64,000 nucleotides of DNA, from contig NZ_QDGA01000010.1 of NCBI RefSeq assembly GCF_003347665.1, positions 62,001-126,000 on the forward strand, written 5' to 3'. Under the pieces are notes generated by a model. That model ran no database searches. It was not told where the DNA came from and saw only the letters and a program-made list of their open reading frames with translations. The position numbers were made by a program, and so were the translations under genes. This document shows, piece by piece, positions 35,962-46,012 of this stretch. This stretch comes from Microvirga calopogonii (GTDB taxonomy: Bacteria > Pseudomonadota > Alphaproteobacteria > Rhizobiales > Beijerinckiaceae). Position 1 is the stretch's first letter. The number at the start of each line of letters is the position of its first letter.

Positions 35962-36897
35962 TCAGACCGGACGCACCCGCGCTGGCGCGCCGATGGAGCA
36001 TTCGAGCGTGGCTCGATCCCATTTGCCCGCATCGGCGGCGGCATCGTAGGTGGTCACGAGAAAATCGAGCAGCAGCGCGTCGGGATCCTCCGCCAGACGC
36101 ACCGTGTCGTAGGGCAGGATGAACTCGCCGAGCGTCGTGTCGAAGGACGCGCCCGGCGTCACCCTCGCGTCGCGAAAGCCCGGCGGCTCGGGATAGGCAT
36201 AGGAATAGAAGGCTGGCTGCGGAAAGGCTTCGCTGCCTGGCCAGAAGCCGGCGCTCGAAACCTCGTGCGAATAGGCCTCACGGGTCACGTCGTCCGGCAG
36301 ACCGGGCACGCCGCCGGGATGCAGAGGCGCGGACCGCCCGGAAAATCGCGTCACGGCGAGATCGAAACTGCCCCAGAAGAAATGCACCGGAGAGGACTTT
36401 CCGAGAAAACCGCTGCGGAACAGCTTCAACACCCGGTCCACCTGTATGAGCACCCGCCAGAAGCGATGGGCTGCATCGCGGTCATAAGAGGCGTGAACCC
36501 GATCCTCGGAGAAGCGGATGGGATCCGCCACCTCGTTCGGCATCTCGTTGATGGCGACCGTGATGCCGATATCGCTCAGGATGGTGAGGAGCCGCGAATA
36601 GAAATCCGCGACGCTCTGCGGCTGCAGCGGCAGTTCCCGCTCCTCGCCGCTGCTCGTGCGCACGCGCAGGAGATGGGACAGGAAATCGAACTCGATTTCC
36701 AGGATCTCATGGCCGACGGGAATGGGCGAGGTGCCGAGCCCCCGGGCCGTCACATAGAGCGGAACCTGCCAGCCGTGATTGAGCCAGGGCGAAAGGGCAA
36801 GCCGGATCTTGCCCACGATCTGCGTCCAGAGCTGAAGGGTCGCCGCCGTGTCCCGCCAGGCGGGATAGGGCAGATCGGGCCAGGACGCGTCACGCAT
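35962..36897 (-). CDS. DUF5996 family protein
   Basis: Protein of 311 residues matching DUF5996: WPDLPYPAWRDTAATLQLWTQIVGKIRL at the start, then NHGWQVPLYVTARGLGTSPI, VHFFWGSFDLAVTRFSGR and the C-terminal FYSYAYPEPPGF ... GEFILPYD. The fold and function are unknown. It is a cytoplasmic single gene. Confidence 0.9.
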   Translation of the reverse strand: MRDASWPDLPYPAWRDTAATLQLWTQIVGKIRLALSPWLNHGWQVPLYVTARGLGTSPIPVGHEILEIEFDFLSHLLRVRTSSGEERELPLQPQSVADFYSRLLTILSDIGITVAINEMPNEVADPIRFSEDRVHASYDRDAAHRFWRVLIQVDRVLKLFRSGFLGKSSPVHFFWGSFDLAVTRFSGRSAPLHPGGVPGLPDDVTREAYSHEVSSAGFWPGSEAFPQPAFYSYAYPEPPGFRDARVTPGASFDTTLGEFILPYDTVRLAEDPDALLLDFLVTTYDAAADAGKWDRATLECSIGAPARVRPV

Positions 36898-37065
36898 CGC
36901 ATTCCTCCGCGTTGAACGGATCTCACATCGAGTAGATCATCGTTCAGGTGAGGCAGCAAGGCTGCCTGAAAGCGGAGAACAGCGAAACGGCCTCGACGCG
37001 ATATAGCGTTGGAGTGGCTGGAAGCCCGATGGGATTCCAGCCGCTCCAGGTGCGTCGAGGTAGGA

Positions 37066-37344
37066 TCACGCAGCCGGGCGCATCCCGGCCGCGATGTCGC
37101 TCGGGATCTCGATATCCACCTCCAGGGTCGACACGGAGGCGCCGCGGTCCATCTTGATCTGCACGTTGTCCTGCGGCACCGCCATGTGCTTGGCGATCAC
37201 GGCCATGATCTCCTCGCGCAGGATCGCCACGAGATCGGATTCGCCACCTCCGACGATGGTGCGCTCATGGGCGAGCAGGACCTGAAGCCGCTCGCGGGCA
37301 ACGGGCGCGGATGTGTTGCGCTTGAAGAAACTGAACAGGCTCAT
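37066..37344 (-). CDS. minE: cell division topological specificity factor MinE
   Basis: Protein of 92 residues. The N-terminal membrane-targeting and anti-MinCD segment ([28 protein letters not shown]) is followed by the beta-rich dimer domain (LEVDIEIP). It stimulates MinD ATPase and sets the pole-to-pole oscillation that places the division septum. Its ATG overlaps the minD stop (ATGA). Confidence 0.96.
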   Translation of the reverse strand: MSLFSFFKRNTSAPVARERLQVLLAHERTIVGGGESDLVAILREEIMAVIAKHMAVPQDNVQIKMDRGASVSTLEVDIEIPSDIAAGMRPAA

Positions 37345-38150
37345 GCTGCCCTCCGTGAGAAGAGTTTGCTGAAGAGACCGCGCTGCTTCTGCACTTCGAC
37401 AACAGTCTCGCCCTGGAGCTTGCGTACCGCCTCGAGATAAGCGCGGGCGGGCGCGGAGTTCGGGCTGCCGAGCGTCACCGGCGCACCGAGATTCGACGAC
37501 CGCAGCACTTCGGTGCTTTCGGGGATGATGGCGAGAAGCGGAATCGAAAGGATCTCCAGCACGTCCTCGACCTTGAGGATCTCGCCGCGCTGGGCACGAG
37601 CATTGTCGTAGCGTGTGAGGAGGAGATGCTTTTCCACCTGCTCGCCCTTCTCCGCCTTCTCGGTCTTGGAATCGAGGAGGCCGATGATGCGGTCGGAATC
37701 GCGGATGGACGAGACTTCCGGGTTCGTCACGACGACGGCCACATCCGCATGCCGCATGGCGAGAGTCGCGCCGCGCTCGATGCCGGCCGGGCTGTCGCAG
37801 ATGATCCAGTCGAACTTTTCACGAAGCCCGTTGATGACGCGCTCGACACCCTCTTCGCTGAGGTTGTCCTTGTCGCGCGTCTGAGATGCGGGAAGCAGAA
37901 AAAGGGTCTCGATGCGCTTGTCGCGGATGAGGGCCTGGTCGAGCTTGGCATCGCCCTTGACCACGTTGATGAGATCGAACACCACGCGACGCTCGGCCCC
38001 CATGATCAGGTCCAGATTGCGCAGGCCCACGTCGAAATCGACCACGGCCACCTTCTTGCCGCTCTGTGCCAGCGCCGCACCCAGCGCGGCTGTCGAGGTC
38101 GTCTTTCCGACACCGCCTTTGCCCGATGTCACGACAAGTACTTTCGCCAT
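37341..38150 (-). CDS. minD: septum site-determining ATPase MinD
   Basis: Protein of 269 residues with the deviant Walker A motif [11 protein letters not shown], the Walker B segment [25 protein letters not shown] and a C-terminal amphipathic membrane helix ([14 protein letters not shown]). It recruits the division inhibitor to the membrane. It forms a two-gene operon with minE. No minC lies upstream, where it is usually found. Confidence 0.97.
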   Translation of the reverse strand: MAKVLVVTSGKGGVGKTTSTAALGAALAQSGKKVAVVDFDVGLRNLDLIMGAERRVVFDLINVVKGDAKLDQALIRDKRIETLFLLPASQTRDKDNLSEEGVERVINGLREKFDWIICDSPAGIERGATLAMRHADVAVVVTNPEVSSIRDSDRIIGLLDSKTEKAEKGEQVEKHLLLTRYDNARAQRGEILKVEDVLEILSIPLLAIIPESTEVLRSSNLGAPVTLGSPNSAPARAYLEAVRKLQGETVVEVQKQRGLFSKLFSRRAA

Positions 38151-38502
38151 CCTTGGTTCTCCTCGCCCTTCGAAACTGCTCCTGCGACGACATCACCATC
38201 AGGTTCCCCGGAAGACCGCAGAACATGGTCGGAGAGCGGAGGCGGATCAGGCTGTCGCGGAATTTGTTACGCTACGTAATGCATCTTATTGGGCGGTACT
38301 TATGGTTACCGGGTGGTTAATATTTCCAGTTTCAACCAAGATTTTTGTTGAAAAAACAACGGTTTCATCCGGCAAGAAGCGATGAGAGGAATGATATCCT
38401 GAGTCCGGAGACAAAGCTGCATCGTGAATACTGTCTCAGCCCGTCCCATTGACCTTCAGCCGGGAATCCCTAGCCTTGATCCCATGTAAATGGAGGCTTC
38501 CG
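38151..38502. other. gene-free spacer upstream of minD
   Basis: About 350 bases between the divergent minD and the ABC transporter genes. GC drops at 38265-38360, marking likely promoters. GTTG-AAAAAA-CAAC at 38346 is a small hairpin. No minC remnant or other coding frame was recognised. Confidence 0.5.
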
Positions 38503-39477
38503 ATGCGGTATGGATGGCGGATCCTACTCTTGTCGGCGTTGTCGCTCGTTGCGGCACACGCACCGACGCTCGCCCAGCAGGCCACCACGGTCCGGGTCGG
38601 CCATTTTCCGAACATCACCCATGTTCAGGCCTTGGTGGCCCGCGCCTTCGAGCGGCAGGGACGAAACTGGCTCGCCGAGCGGCTCGGGCCCGGCGTGAAG
38701 ATCGAGTGGTATGTCTACAATGCCGGCCCCAGCGCCATGGAGGCGATTTTCGCCAAGTCCCTCGATCTGACTTATGTCGGCCCCAATCCGGCGCTCAACG
38801 CCTATGCCCGCTCCCGCGGCACCGAGGTCCGCGTGATCGCCGGCGCGGTCAATGGCGGCTCGGCCCTCGTCGTGCAGGGGGATTCGACACTGACAAAGCC
38901 CGCAGACTTCAAGGGTAAGCGCATCGCCACCCCGCAGTTCGGCAACACGCAGGACGTGGCCGCCCGGGCCTGGCTCGTGGCGGGCGGATTGCGCATCACG
39001 CAGACCGGCGGCGACGCGCAGGTGGTCCCCACCAGCAATCCGGACCAGCTCTCCCTCTTCCAGGGAAAGCAGCTCGATGCGGTGTGGACCGTGGAGCCGT
39101 GGGTGTCGCGGCTCGAATCCGAAGCCGGAGGCAAGATCCTGGTGGAGGAAAAGGACGCCATCACCACGATCCTCGTGTCCAGCGCCGACTTCCTGGCGAA
39201 GAACCGCGACCTCGCCAGGCGCTTCGTCGAAGCCCATCGCGAACTCACCGACTGGATTCAGAAGAACCCGGAGGAAGCCCAGCGCATGGCCCGTGACGAA
39301 CTGCAGGCATCCTTCCGCCTCGACATGTCGCCTGAGCTTGTCGCCAAGGCCTGGAGCCGCATGGTGATTACGCCGGATACATCGCGCGAGGCGTTCCAAT
39401 CCTTCGTGACCAGCGCCCAGCAGGTCGGTTTCCTGCGCGATACGCCCGATCTGTCCCGTCTGATCGAGGCGCCTTGA
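38503..39477 (+). CDS. ABC transporter substrate-binding protein, sulfonate/nitrate type
   Basis: Periplasmic binding protein of 324 residues with a signal peptide (cleavage after TLAQQ). The NMT1/SsuA-like fold shows in VRVGHFPNITHVQALVA, GPSAMEAIFAKSLDLTYVGPNPALNAYARS, the ADFKGKRIATPQFGNTQDV segment and LDAVWTVEPWVSRLE. The ligand may be an alkanesulfonate, taurine-like or other small anion or amine; the sequence does not decide. GGAGG precedes the ATG at 38503. It is the first of three overlapping transporter genes. Confidence 0.9.
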   Translation: MRYGWRILLLSALSLVAAHAPTLAQQATTVRVGHFPNITHVQALVARAFERQGRNWLAERLGPGVKIEWYVYNAGPSAMEAIFAKSLDLTYVGPNPALNAYARSRGTEVRVIAGAVNGGSALVVQGDSTLTKPADFKGKRIATPQFGNTQDVAARAWLVAGGLRITQTGGDAQVVPTSNPDQLSLFQGKQLDAVWTVEPWVSRLESEAGGKILVEEKDAITTILVSSADFLAKNRDLARRFVEAHRELTDWIQKNPEEAQRMARDELQASFRLDMSPELVAKAWSRMVITPDTSREAFQSFVTSAQQVGFLRDTPDLSRLIEAP

Positions 39478-40283
39478 TGGAGGCGCCCGACGCGAAGGTC
39501 ATGACCGGACGACCGGCAAAGCTGATCATCGAAGGAGTTTCCAAGCGCTTCATCTCGTCAAGGGCGGCCGTCCAGGCTCTCGACAACGTATCCCTGACGA
39601 TTGCCGATAGTGAATTCATCTGCCTGGTCGGGCCGAGCGGATGCGGCAAGTCCACGCTTCTCGACATTGTCGCAGGCCTGACCAAGCCGGATGTGGGACG
39701 TGTGCTCGCCGACGGGAAGGCCGTGGAAGGGCCGGGGCGCGAGCGCCTCGTCATGTTCCAGGAATCCGCGCTGTTTCCATGGCTCGATGCGTTCGGCAAC
39801 GTGATGTTCGGGCTCAAGCTGCGCCCCGATCTCACCAATGCGCAGCGCAAGGAAATCGCTCATCATTTCCTCAAGCTCGTCGGGCTCAGCAAGTTCGAGC
39901 ATGCGCAGATTCATGAGCTTTCAGGCGGCATGAAGCAGCGCGTCGCTCTGGCGCGCGCGCTGGCGCCCGATCCTCAGGTGCTGCTGATGGACGAGCCTTT
40001 CGGGGCGCTCGATGCCATGACCCGTGATCAGCTCTACGACGACATCCAGCAGATCTGGATGGAAAGCCGCAAGACCATCGTGTTCGTCACGCATAACGTC
40101 CGCGAAGCCGTGTGCCTGGGCGATCGGGTCGTCCTCATGTCGCCCTCGCCCGGACGCATTCAGCAGATCTTCGACATTCCCCTGCCGCGCCCGCGCGATA
40201 TCAACAGTCCAGAGCTCGCCGGCTATGCATCGAAGATTGCGTCGGCCCTCAAGGGCACCCTGACGGAGGCATTCTCGGAATGA
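39477..40283 (+). CDS. ABC transporter ATP-binding protein, sulfonate/nitrate type
   Basis: ATPase of 268 residues: Walker A GPSGCGKST, Q-loop FQESALFPW, signature LSGGMKQRVALARALA, Walker B VLLMDEPFGALDAMT and the switch His in FVTHNVREAV. It closely resembles SsuB/TauB. The ATG shares a base with the stop of the binding-protein gene (TGATG), and its own stop overlaps the permease start, so the three are tightly coupled. Confidence 0.93.
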   Translation: MEAPDAKVMTGRPAKLIIEGVSKRFISSRAAVQALDNVSLTIADSEFICLVGPSGCGKSTLLDIVAGLTKPDVGRVLADGKAVEGPGRERLVMFQESALFPWLDAFGNVMFGLKLRPDLTNAQRKEIAHHFLKLVGLSKFEHAQIHELSGGMKQRVALARALAPDPQVLLMDEPFGALDAMTRDQLYDDIQQIWMESRKTIVFVTHNVREAVCLGDRVVLMSPSPGRIQQIFDIPLPRPRDINSPELAGYASKIASALKGTLTEAFSE

Positions 40284-41053
40284 AGCGTATCGCCTCCGCT
40301 GTCCTGTTCTTCGCGCTCCTCATCGGCCTGTGGGAGCTTGCCGTGCGCACCGGCCGCTGGTCCGTCGTTCTGCTGCCCTCCCCGATCTTCGTCGGCGAAT
40401 ACATCTGGGGCGCGATGCTCGACGGCACGCTCGAGGATGCGACCTGGGTGACGCTCAAGCGGCTGCTGATCGGCTATGCGGCCGGCGTCCTCATCGGCCT
40501 TCCGCTCGGTCTTTTGACCAGCACGTCGCAGATCTTCGAGGATACGCTCGGATCATTGGCACTCGGCTTCCAGACATTGCCGAGCGTGTGCTGGGTGCCG
40601 CTGGCGCTGGTCTGGTTCGGACAGACCGAAGGCGCGATGCTGTTCGTGGTGATCATGGGCACCGTTTGGTCCGTCATCATCGCGACGGATCACGGGGCTC
40701 GCAACATTCCGCCCATCTATGCGCGCGCCGCGCGCACCATGGGATCGGATGGATTCCACAAATGGACCCGGGTGATCCTGCCTGCCTCGCTTCCATTCCT
40801 CGTCAGCGGCATGAAGCAGGGCTGGGCCTTCGCGTGGCGCTCGCTGATGGCGGCCGAGATCTATGTGACGATCCTGACCGGCTTCGGCCTCGGTCACCTT
40901 CTGCATTACGGGCGCGAATTGAACGCCATGGATCAGGTCATCGGCATCATGATCGTCATCGTGGTGATCGGGCTTCTCGTCGACCGCCTGCTGTTCTCAC
41001 CCTGGGAGCGCTTCCTCCATCGCCGCTGGGGCACGAATGTGAAGGAAGCATAG
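40280..41053 (+). CDS. ABC transporter permease, sulfonate/nitrate type
   Basis: Protein of 257 residues with six predicted membrane helices. It has the EAA-type loop ARAARTMGSDGFHKWTRVILPASLPFLVSG and the family GVLIGLPLGLLTSTS. The ATG at 40280 forms ATGA with the ATPase stop. It completes an SsuABC-like importer. Confidence 0.92.
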   Translation: MKRIASAVLFFALLIGLWELAVRTGRWSVVLLPSPIFVGEYIWGAMLDGTLEDATWVTLKRLLIGYAAGVLIGLPLGLLTSTSQIFEDTLGSLALGFQTLPSVCWVPLALVWFGQTEGAMLFVVIMGTVWSVIIATDHGARNIPPIYARAARTMGSDGFHKWTRVILPASLPFLVSGMKQGWAFAWRSLMAAEIYVTILTGFGLGHLLHYGRELNAMDQVIGIMIVIVVIGLLVDRLLFSPWERFLHRRWGTNVKEA

Positions 41054-41144
41054 CTGGGCTGCATTGCTCTGCCTTGGCGTCATGTCCCTTTGAAACATTT
41101 CCTCCCTCCTGTCGTTGGAAGCCGAATGTCCGGAGGAGTGAGTC

Positions 41145-43634
41145 ATGCCTGGTGTGAGGCGCAGCCCTGTTCTCGTGGTCGCCGCCATTCTCACGCTTCT
41201 GATCGGACTGGCCCTCGCTGTCGGCGGGGTTTGGCTGATGACGCTCGGCGGCTCCTGGTACTATATGATCGCCGCCGTCGGCTTTCTGCTCACCGGAATC
41301 CTCCTCCTCGCGCAGAAGCCCGCAGCCCTGTGGATTTACGCGCTCGTCACCGCCGGCACGCTCGGATGGGCCTTATGGGAAGCGGGCCTTCACTGGTGGC
41401 CTCTGGCGGCGCGCGGCGATGTGGTGTTCCTCGTGGGCCTGCTGCTGCTCACGCCCTGGGTGACGCGCAGCCTCGACAATCGCCCGGCCGATCTGGCATC
41501 GGACTATGATGCATCGGCACGATCCGTCTCCGCCTTCCGGGGCGCAGGATTGCCGCTGACCGGCGTGCTCGCCATCGCACTCGTGGTGGCGGTGGCCTCG
41601 TGGTTCACCGATCCCACGCGCATCGAAGGCACGGCGCCCGGGCCGCGAGCGGATGTGCCCGACGACGTCCTCGGCGTTCCACCCGGCGAATGGCATGCCT
41701 ACGGGCGCACGGCCTACGGACAGCGGCATTCGCCGCTCAACCAGATCACGCCCGCGAACGCGGCCAATCTTCAGGAGGCCTGGACCTACCGCACCGACGA
41801 TGTGCGGGGACGTCCGGGCGATCCGGAAGAGACCACCTTCCAGGTGACGCCGCTCAAGTTCGGCAACCGGCTCTATCTCTGCACGCCGCATCAATCAATC
41901 ATCGCTCTCGACGATGCGACCGGAAAGGAAGTCTGGCGCTACGATCCGAAGATCCGCGGCGACCTCGCCCTTCAGCATCTCACCTGCCGTGGTCTCTCTT
42001 ATTATCGCGGCAATGGGGCAGCCGCGTCGGCGGCGCCTCCAGCCCCTGCGACCCCGGCCTCACCCGTTCCCGACCTGCCGGTTGCGGCAAGCGAGCACCC
42101 GGCCACGGACAATTGCCCGACGAAGCTCTTCATGCCCACCGCCGACGGGCGGCTGATCGCCCTCAACCCTGAGAACGGCGCCGTCTGCGCCTCCTTCGGC
42201 GGCGGTACGGGCCAGATCAATCTGTGGGCGAACATGCCCAACGTGCGACCGGGCGCCTATTACTCCACCTCCCCGCCGGCCATCGCCCGCAACCTCATCA
42301 TCGTCGGCGGCACCGTGCTCGACAACGTGTCGACGAGCGAGCAGTCCGGCGTCATCCGCGCCTTCGACGTGAATACCGGCGCGCTGGTGTGGAACTGGGA
42401 TTCGGGCAGGCCAGACGTGACCACGCCGCTGGCACCGGGTGAAACATACGTGCCGAACTCGCCCAATTCCTGGTCGATCTCCAGCGTCGACGAGGCCCTG
42501 GGGCTCGTCTACATCCCGCTCGGCAACCAGCCGCCGGACCAATGGGGCGGCAACCGCAGCGCCAACGTTGACCGCTTCTCGTCCTCCGTCGTGGCGCTCG
42601 ACCTGGCGACCGGTCAGGTGCGCTGGGTCTTCCAGACCGTGCACCACGACCTATGGGACTACGACGTTCCCTCGCAGCCGAGCCTGATCGACCTGACCAT
42701 CGGCGGCCAGACGGTGCCGGCGCTGGTGCAGCCGACCAAGCAGGGCGAACTCTACGTGCTCGACCGGCGCACGGGCCAGCCTGTCCTGCCGGTGACGGAG
42801 AAGCCTGCCCCGCAGGGCGCAGCACCCGGCGACCGCACCGCGCCGACGCAGCCCGTCTCCGCCCTCTCCTACGACCCGCCGCCCCTGACCGAGCGCGACA
42901 TGTGGGGCGCGACGCCGTTCGACCAGCTCGCCTGCCGCATCGCCTTCAGGAAATTGCGCTACGAGGGACGCTATACGCCGCCTTCGCTTCAAGGCAGCCT
43001 GATCTACCCGGGCAATTTCGGCGTGTTCAACTGGGGCAGTGTCGCGGTCGATCCGGAACGGCAGATCGCCTTCACCACGCCCACCTACCTCGCCTTCGTG
43101 TCGCAGCTCGTGCCACGCCAGGACGAGAAGACGCTCTATGTGCAGGGGAAGGATCGGCCGGAGAACAGCCTGCCAGCGCTGAACGAGAATTTCGGTGCGC
43201 CGTTCGCCGTGAAGCTCTCGGCCTTCACCTCCACACTCGGCATCCCCTGTCAGGCGCCGCCCTGGGGCTATGTGGCGGCGGCCGATCTCACCACCGGAAA
43301 GATTCTCTGGAAGCACAAGAACGGCACGGTGCGCGACGCGTCCCCGATCCCGCTACCCTTCCCGATGGGCGTGCCCAACCTCGGCGGGCCGATGATGACG
43401 GCGAGCGGCGTCGCGTTCCTGTCCGGCACCATCGATTACTTCGTGCGCGCCTACGACGTGTCCAACGGCAATCAGCTCTGGGAAGCCCGGCTTCCGGCCG
43501 GCGGGCAGGCCACGCCCATGACCTATACGGGATCGGACGGACGGCAGTACCTGCTCGTGGTGGCAGGCGGCCACGGCTCCCTCGGCACCAAGGCGGGCGA
43601 TTACGTGATCGCCTATGCCCTGCCGAAAACCTGA
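41145..43634 (+). CDS. membrane-bound PQQ-dependent dehydrogenase, glucose/quinate/shikimate family
   Basis: Protein of 829 residues. About five N-terminal membrane helices (residues 1-150) are followed by an eight-bladed PQQ propeller facing the periplasm. Landmarks include EWHAYGRTAYGQRHSPLNQI, LYLCTPHQSIIALDDATGKEVWRYDP, PADRL-type GDH blocks (TADGRLIALN), QTVHHDLWDYDVPSQP and GRQYLLVVAGGHG. It oxidises glucose or a related polyol or cyclic acid and passes electrons to ubiquinone. A Pro/Ala-rich insert of about 20 residues lies near residues 288-308. GGAGGAG precedes the ATG. No PQQ biosynthesis genes are in the window. Confidence 0.93.
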   Translation: MPGVRRSPVLVVAAILTLLIGLALAVGGVWLMTLGGSWYYMIAAVGFLLTGILLLAQKPAALWIYALVTAGTLGWALWEAGLHWWPLAARGDVVFLVGLLLLTPWVTRSLDNRPADLASDYDASARSVSAFRGAGLPLTGVLAIALVVAVASWFTDPTRIEGTAPGPRADVPDDVLGVPPGEWHAYGRTAYGQRHSPLNQITPANAANLQEAWTYRTDDVRGRPGDPEETTFQVTPLKFGNRLYLCTPHQSIIALDDATGKEVWRYDPKIRGDLALQHLTCRGLSYYRGNGAAASAAPPAPATPASPVPDLPVAASEHPATDNCPTKLFMPTADGRLIALNPENGAVCASFGGGTGQINLWANMPNVRPGAYYSTSPPAIARNLIIVGGTVLDNVSTSEQSGVIRAFDVNTGALVWNWDSGRPDVTTPLAPGETYVPNSPNSWSISSVDEALGLVYIPLGNQPPDQWGGNRSANVDRFSSSVVALDLATGQVRWVFQTVHHDLWDYDVPSQPSLIDLTIGGQTVPALVQPTKQGELYVLDRRTGQPVLPVTEKPAPQGAAPGDRTAPTQPVSALSYDPPPLTERDMWGATPFDQLACRIAFRKLRYEGRYTPPSLQGSLIYPGNFGVFNWGSVAVDPERQIAFTTPTYLAFVSQLVPRQDEKTLYVQGKDRPENSLPALNENFGAPFAVKLSAFTSTLGIPCQAPPWGYVAAADLTTGKILWKHKNGTVRDASPIPLPFPMGVPNLGGPMMTASGVAFLSGTIDYFVRAYDVSNGNQLWEARLPAGGQATPMTYTGSDGRQYLLVVAGGHGSLGTKAGDYVIAYALPKT

Positions 43635-43667
43635 CGGGAGGGGTCTTGCGCACTCTTCGTGGAATAA

Positions 43668-43709
43668 GCATCGGACCCGAAAGTGCATATCTATTTTCGG
43701 GTCCGATGC
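43668..43709. repeat. dispersed palindromic repeat, copy 5
   Basis: GCATCGGACCCGAAA (43668-43682) pairs perfectly over 15 bp with TTTCGGGTCCGATGC (43695-43709), with a 12-base loop. It sits between two convergent genes, so it can act as a bidirectional terminator. Confidence 0.85.
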
Positions 43710-43732
43710 TTTAGGCGAAGCGTGGGCAGCCG

Positions 43733-44785
43733 TTACTGCCCATCCCGCTTCAAAGAACCTGAATCCGCACCGCCGGTCTGAGCACCGCCGGTTCCGATGG
43801 AGCCCGTCGAGGCGGCAGGGCCGCCTGCGGGAAGCGTTCCGCCCGGCTGCAGGGGCGTCGAGAGGCCGGAGGGGGCGCGGGGCGGATGAGCGGAGGAGAA
43901 CCAGGTATCGTCCGAGGGACTTCCGCCTGCGGCAGGAGCGGCGCCGCCCCCTGCCCCATGAAGCAGCGCCTCGTCTTCCGTCGCCGAGCTGCCCGGGTTG
44001 TTCGACGTGGTCCCCGTGGCGGTGCCGGCACCGGCCGCTGCGGACGAACCTGCCGCCCGATAGGTTCTAGCCCCGGAGGGTGCCTGCCCCATCGCGCCAC
44101 GCCGGGATCCTTCCAGGCTGCGGTCGATGACTCCGCGATCGAGCGGGAACGGTGGCTGAGGGCGCCGGGGAGCCGCATGCAGCGGCCTGTTCTGTCGCGA
44201 GCCGGCGCGGCCGGACCGGGTCATGTTCCACAGGAGCGCACCGGCGCCGATGGCGGCGAGACCGGCGAGCACACCGAACACTGTTCCGGTCGGAAGCCCA
44301 TAGCGGCTCGGCATCATGGCTTGCGGCATGTGCCAGCGCCCGGCCTCATAGGACGCGATGCGCTCACGCTCGTAGCGCCGCCAGAGGTGCTTGAGCTCGT
44401 CCGGCGAGAAGGCCCCACGGGCGACGATCATGACGCCGTTCTCCTCGAGCGTGAAGGCATGACGGATCGATCCGGTGAGTTCCTTGAAGTCCGCAGCCCA
44501 ATCGGCGCTGTTCTTGTCGGGGCGTGCGGCGAGCCGGTCGAGCTCGCGCAGGATCTCCTCCTGCTTGCTCTCGAGATCGGTCAGATAGCTTGCCGTGCGC
44601 TCATGGGTGGACAGGGCGGGATAGAGCACGTTCTGCTGCGCTGCAAAGTGTCGCTCCAGCTCGTCCTGAAGGTCGGCGAAGAGTTCGGTGCGGCTGTTCG
44701 GCCCGCTGCCCGTGGCGCGCAGCACCTCGCGGCAGAGTTCCTCGATATTCGCGTGATCCGCCACTACCATCTGCCACAGTTCCAT
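43733..44785 (-). CDS. hemerythrin domain protein with low-complexity tail
   Basis: Protein of 350 residues. Residues 1-145 form a hemerythrin/HHE four-helix bundle: VVADHANIEELCREV, LERHFAAQQNVLYPAL and IRHAFTLEENGVM, though the usual Glu after the second His is Gln here. A membrane helix follows (about 167-187, [21 protein letters not shown]). The rest is a Gly/Ala/Ser/Pro-rich tail without visible domains. The domain may bind a di-iron centre, oxygen or NO; the unusual ligand makes this uncertain. Confidence 0.82.
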   Translation of the reverse strand: MELWQMVVADHANIEELCREVLRATGSGPNSRTELFADLQDELERHFAAQQNVLYPALSTHERTASYLTDLESKQEEILRELDRLAARPDKNSADWAADFKELTGSIRHAFTLEENGVMIVARGAFSPDELKHLWRRYERERIASYEAGRWHMPQAMMPSRYGLPTGTVFGVLAGLAAIGAGALLWNMTRSGRAGSRQNRPLHAAPRRPQPPFPLDRGVIDRSLEGSRRGAMGQAPSGARTYRAAGSSAAAGAGTATGTTSNNPGSSATEDEALLHGAGGGAAPAAGGSPSDDTWFSSAHPPRAPSGLSTPLQPGGTLPAGGPAASTGSIGTGGAQTGGADSGSLKRDGQ

Positions 44786-44972
44786 GGGAGGCCTCCTGTC
44801 ATGCCGTCATCTCCATGAACGGCTGGAGCGGATGGGCTGTTCCGCCGATGACGATCTTGGGCCTGGCATAATCCCGAAAACCTCCCGACTCTCGAAAAAG
44901 CCTCAAAGGTGACAAGGATTGTGCAAAGTTGATATGAGAGAAGCGAAGCTTCGCCGAGACCATGAGAATCCG

Positions 44973-45980
44973 ATGAACGTGCAGACCCCGCAGAATTCCG
45001 AACCCGCAGCCCCTGTCGCCGTGAACCTGCCGACATACGAGGACGTCGCCGCAGCCGCGCGGCGGATCGACGGAGTGGCTCACAGGACGCCGGTTCTCAC
45101 GTCCCGCACAGCCGACGAACGCACGGGCGGAAGGCTGTTCTTCAAGGCGGAGAATTTCCAGCGCGGGGGCGCCTTCAAGTTTCGCGGCGCCTATAATGCC
45201 ATCGCGCGCCTTTCTCCCGACGCGAGGAAGCGCGGTGTCGTGGCGTTCTCCTCCGGCAACCATGCCCAGGCGATCGCCTATGCCGGGCAGCTGCAGGAGG
45301 TGCCGACCGTCATCATCATGCCTCAGGATGCGCCGGCCATGAAGGTCGCCGCCACCAAGGGCTACGGCGGCGAGGTCGTGCTCTACGACCGCTACAAGGA
45401 AGACCGCGAGGCCATCGGCCGCAAGCTCTCGCAGGAGCGCGGCCTGACGCTCATCCCACCCTACGACCATGAGGACGTGATTGCCGGCCAGGGCACCGCG
45501 ACGAAGGAGCTGATCGAGGAGGTCGGCCCGCTCGACATGCTGCTCGTCTGCGTCGGCGGCGGCGGATTGCTTGCGGGCTCGGCGCTCGCCTCCAAGGCGC
45601 TCTCGCCCGATTGCCGCATCTACGGCGTCGAGCCGGAAGCCGGCAACGATGCGCAGCAATCCTTCCGCACGGGCTCCATCGTCCGGATCCCCGTGCCCGC
45701 CACCATCGCCGACGGGGCGCAGACGAGCTATGTCGGCAACAAGACCTTTCCCATCATGCGCGCCCTCGCCGACGACATTCTCACCGTGTCGGACGCGCAG
45801 CTGGTGGACACCATGCGCTTCTTCGTCGAGCGCATGAAGATCGTGGTCGAACCCACCGGCTGCCTCGCGGCCGCGGCCGCCCTCCACGGCATCGTGCCGT
45901 GCAAGGACAAGCGCGTCGGCATCATCATCAGCGGCGGCAACGTGGACCCACGCGCGCTGGCGGGCTTTCTGGCAGGGTAG
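44973..45980 (+). CDS. PLP-dependent threonine/serine ammonia-lyase family protein
   Basis: Fold-type II PLP enzyme of 335 residues. The cofactor lysine lies in GGAFKFRGAYNA, the substrate loop is SSGNHAQAIAYA, the phosphate-binding glycine loop is VGGGGLLAG and the C-terminal Ser is in IISGGNVD. The length and sequence fit threonine dehydratase (catabolic), serine racemase or threo-3-hydroxyaspartate ammonia-lyase; no ACT domain is present. The ATG at 44973 was preferred to the GTG/ATG starts further up because the family begins here. Confidence 0.9.
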   Translation: MNVQTPQNSEPAAPVAVNLPTYEDVAAAARRIDGVAHRTPVLTSRTADERTGGRLFFKAENFQRGGAFKFRGAYNAIARLSPDARKRGVVAFSSGNHAQAIAYAGQLQEVPTVIIMPQDAPAMKVAATKGYGGEVVLYDRYKEDREAIGRKLSQERGLTLIPPYDHEDVIAGQGTATKELIEEVGPLDMLLVCVGGGGLLAGSALASKALSPDCRIYGVEPEAGNDAQQSFRTGSIVRIPVPATIADGAQTSYVGNKTFPIMRALADDILTVSDAQLVDTMRFFVERMKIVVEPTGCLAAAAALHGIVPCKDKRVGIIISGGNVDPRALAGFLAG

Positions 45981-46012
45981 CGTTCACTCCGGGAATGACA
46001 TCCCTTTCACGT

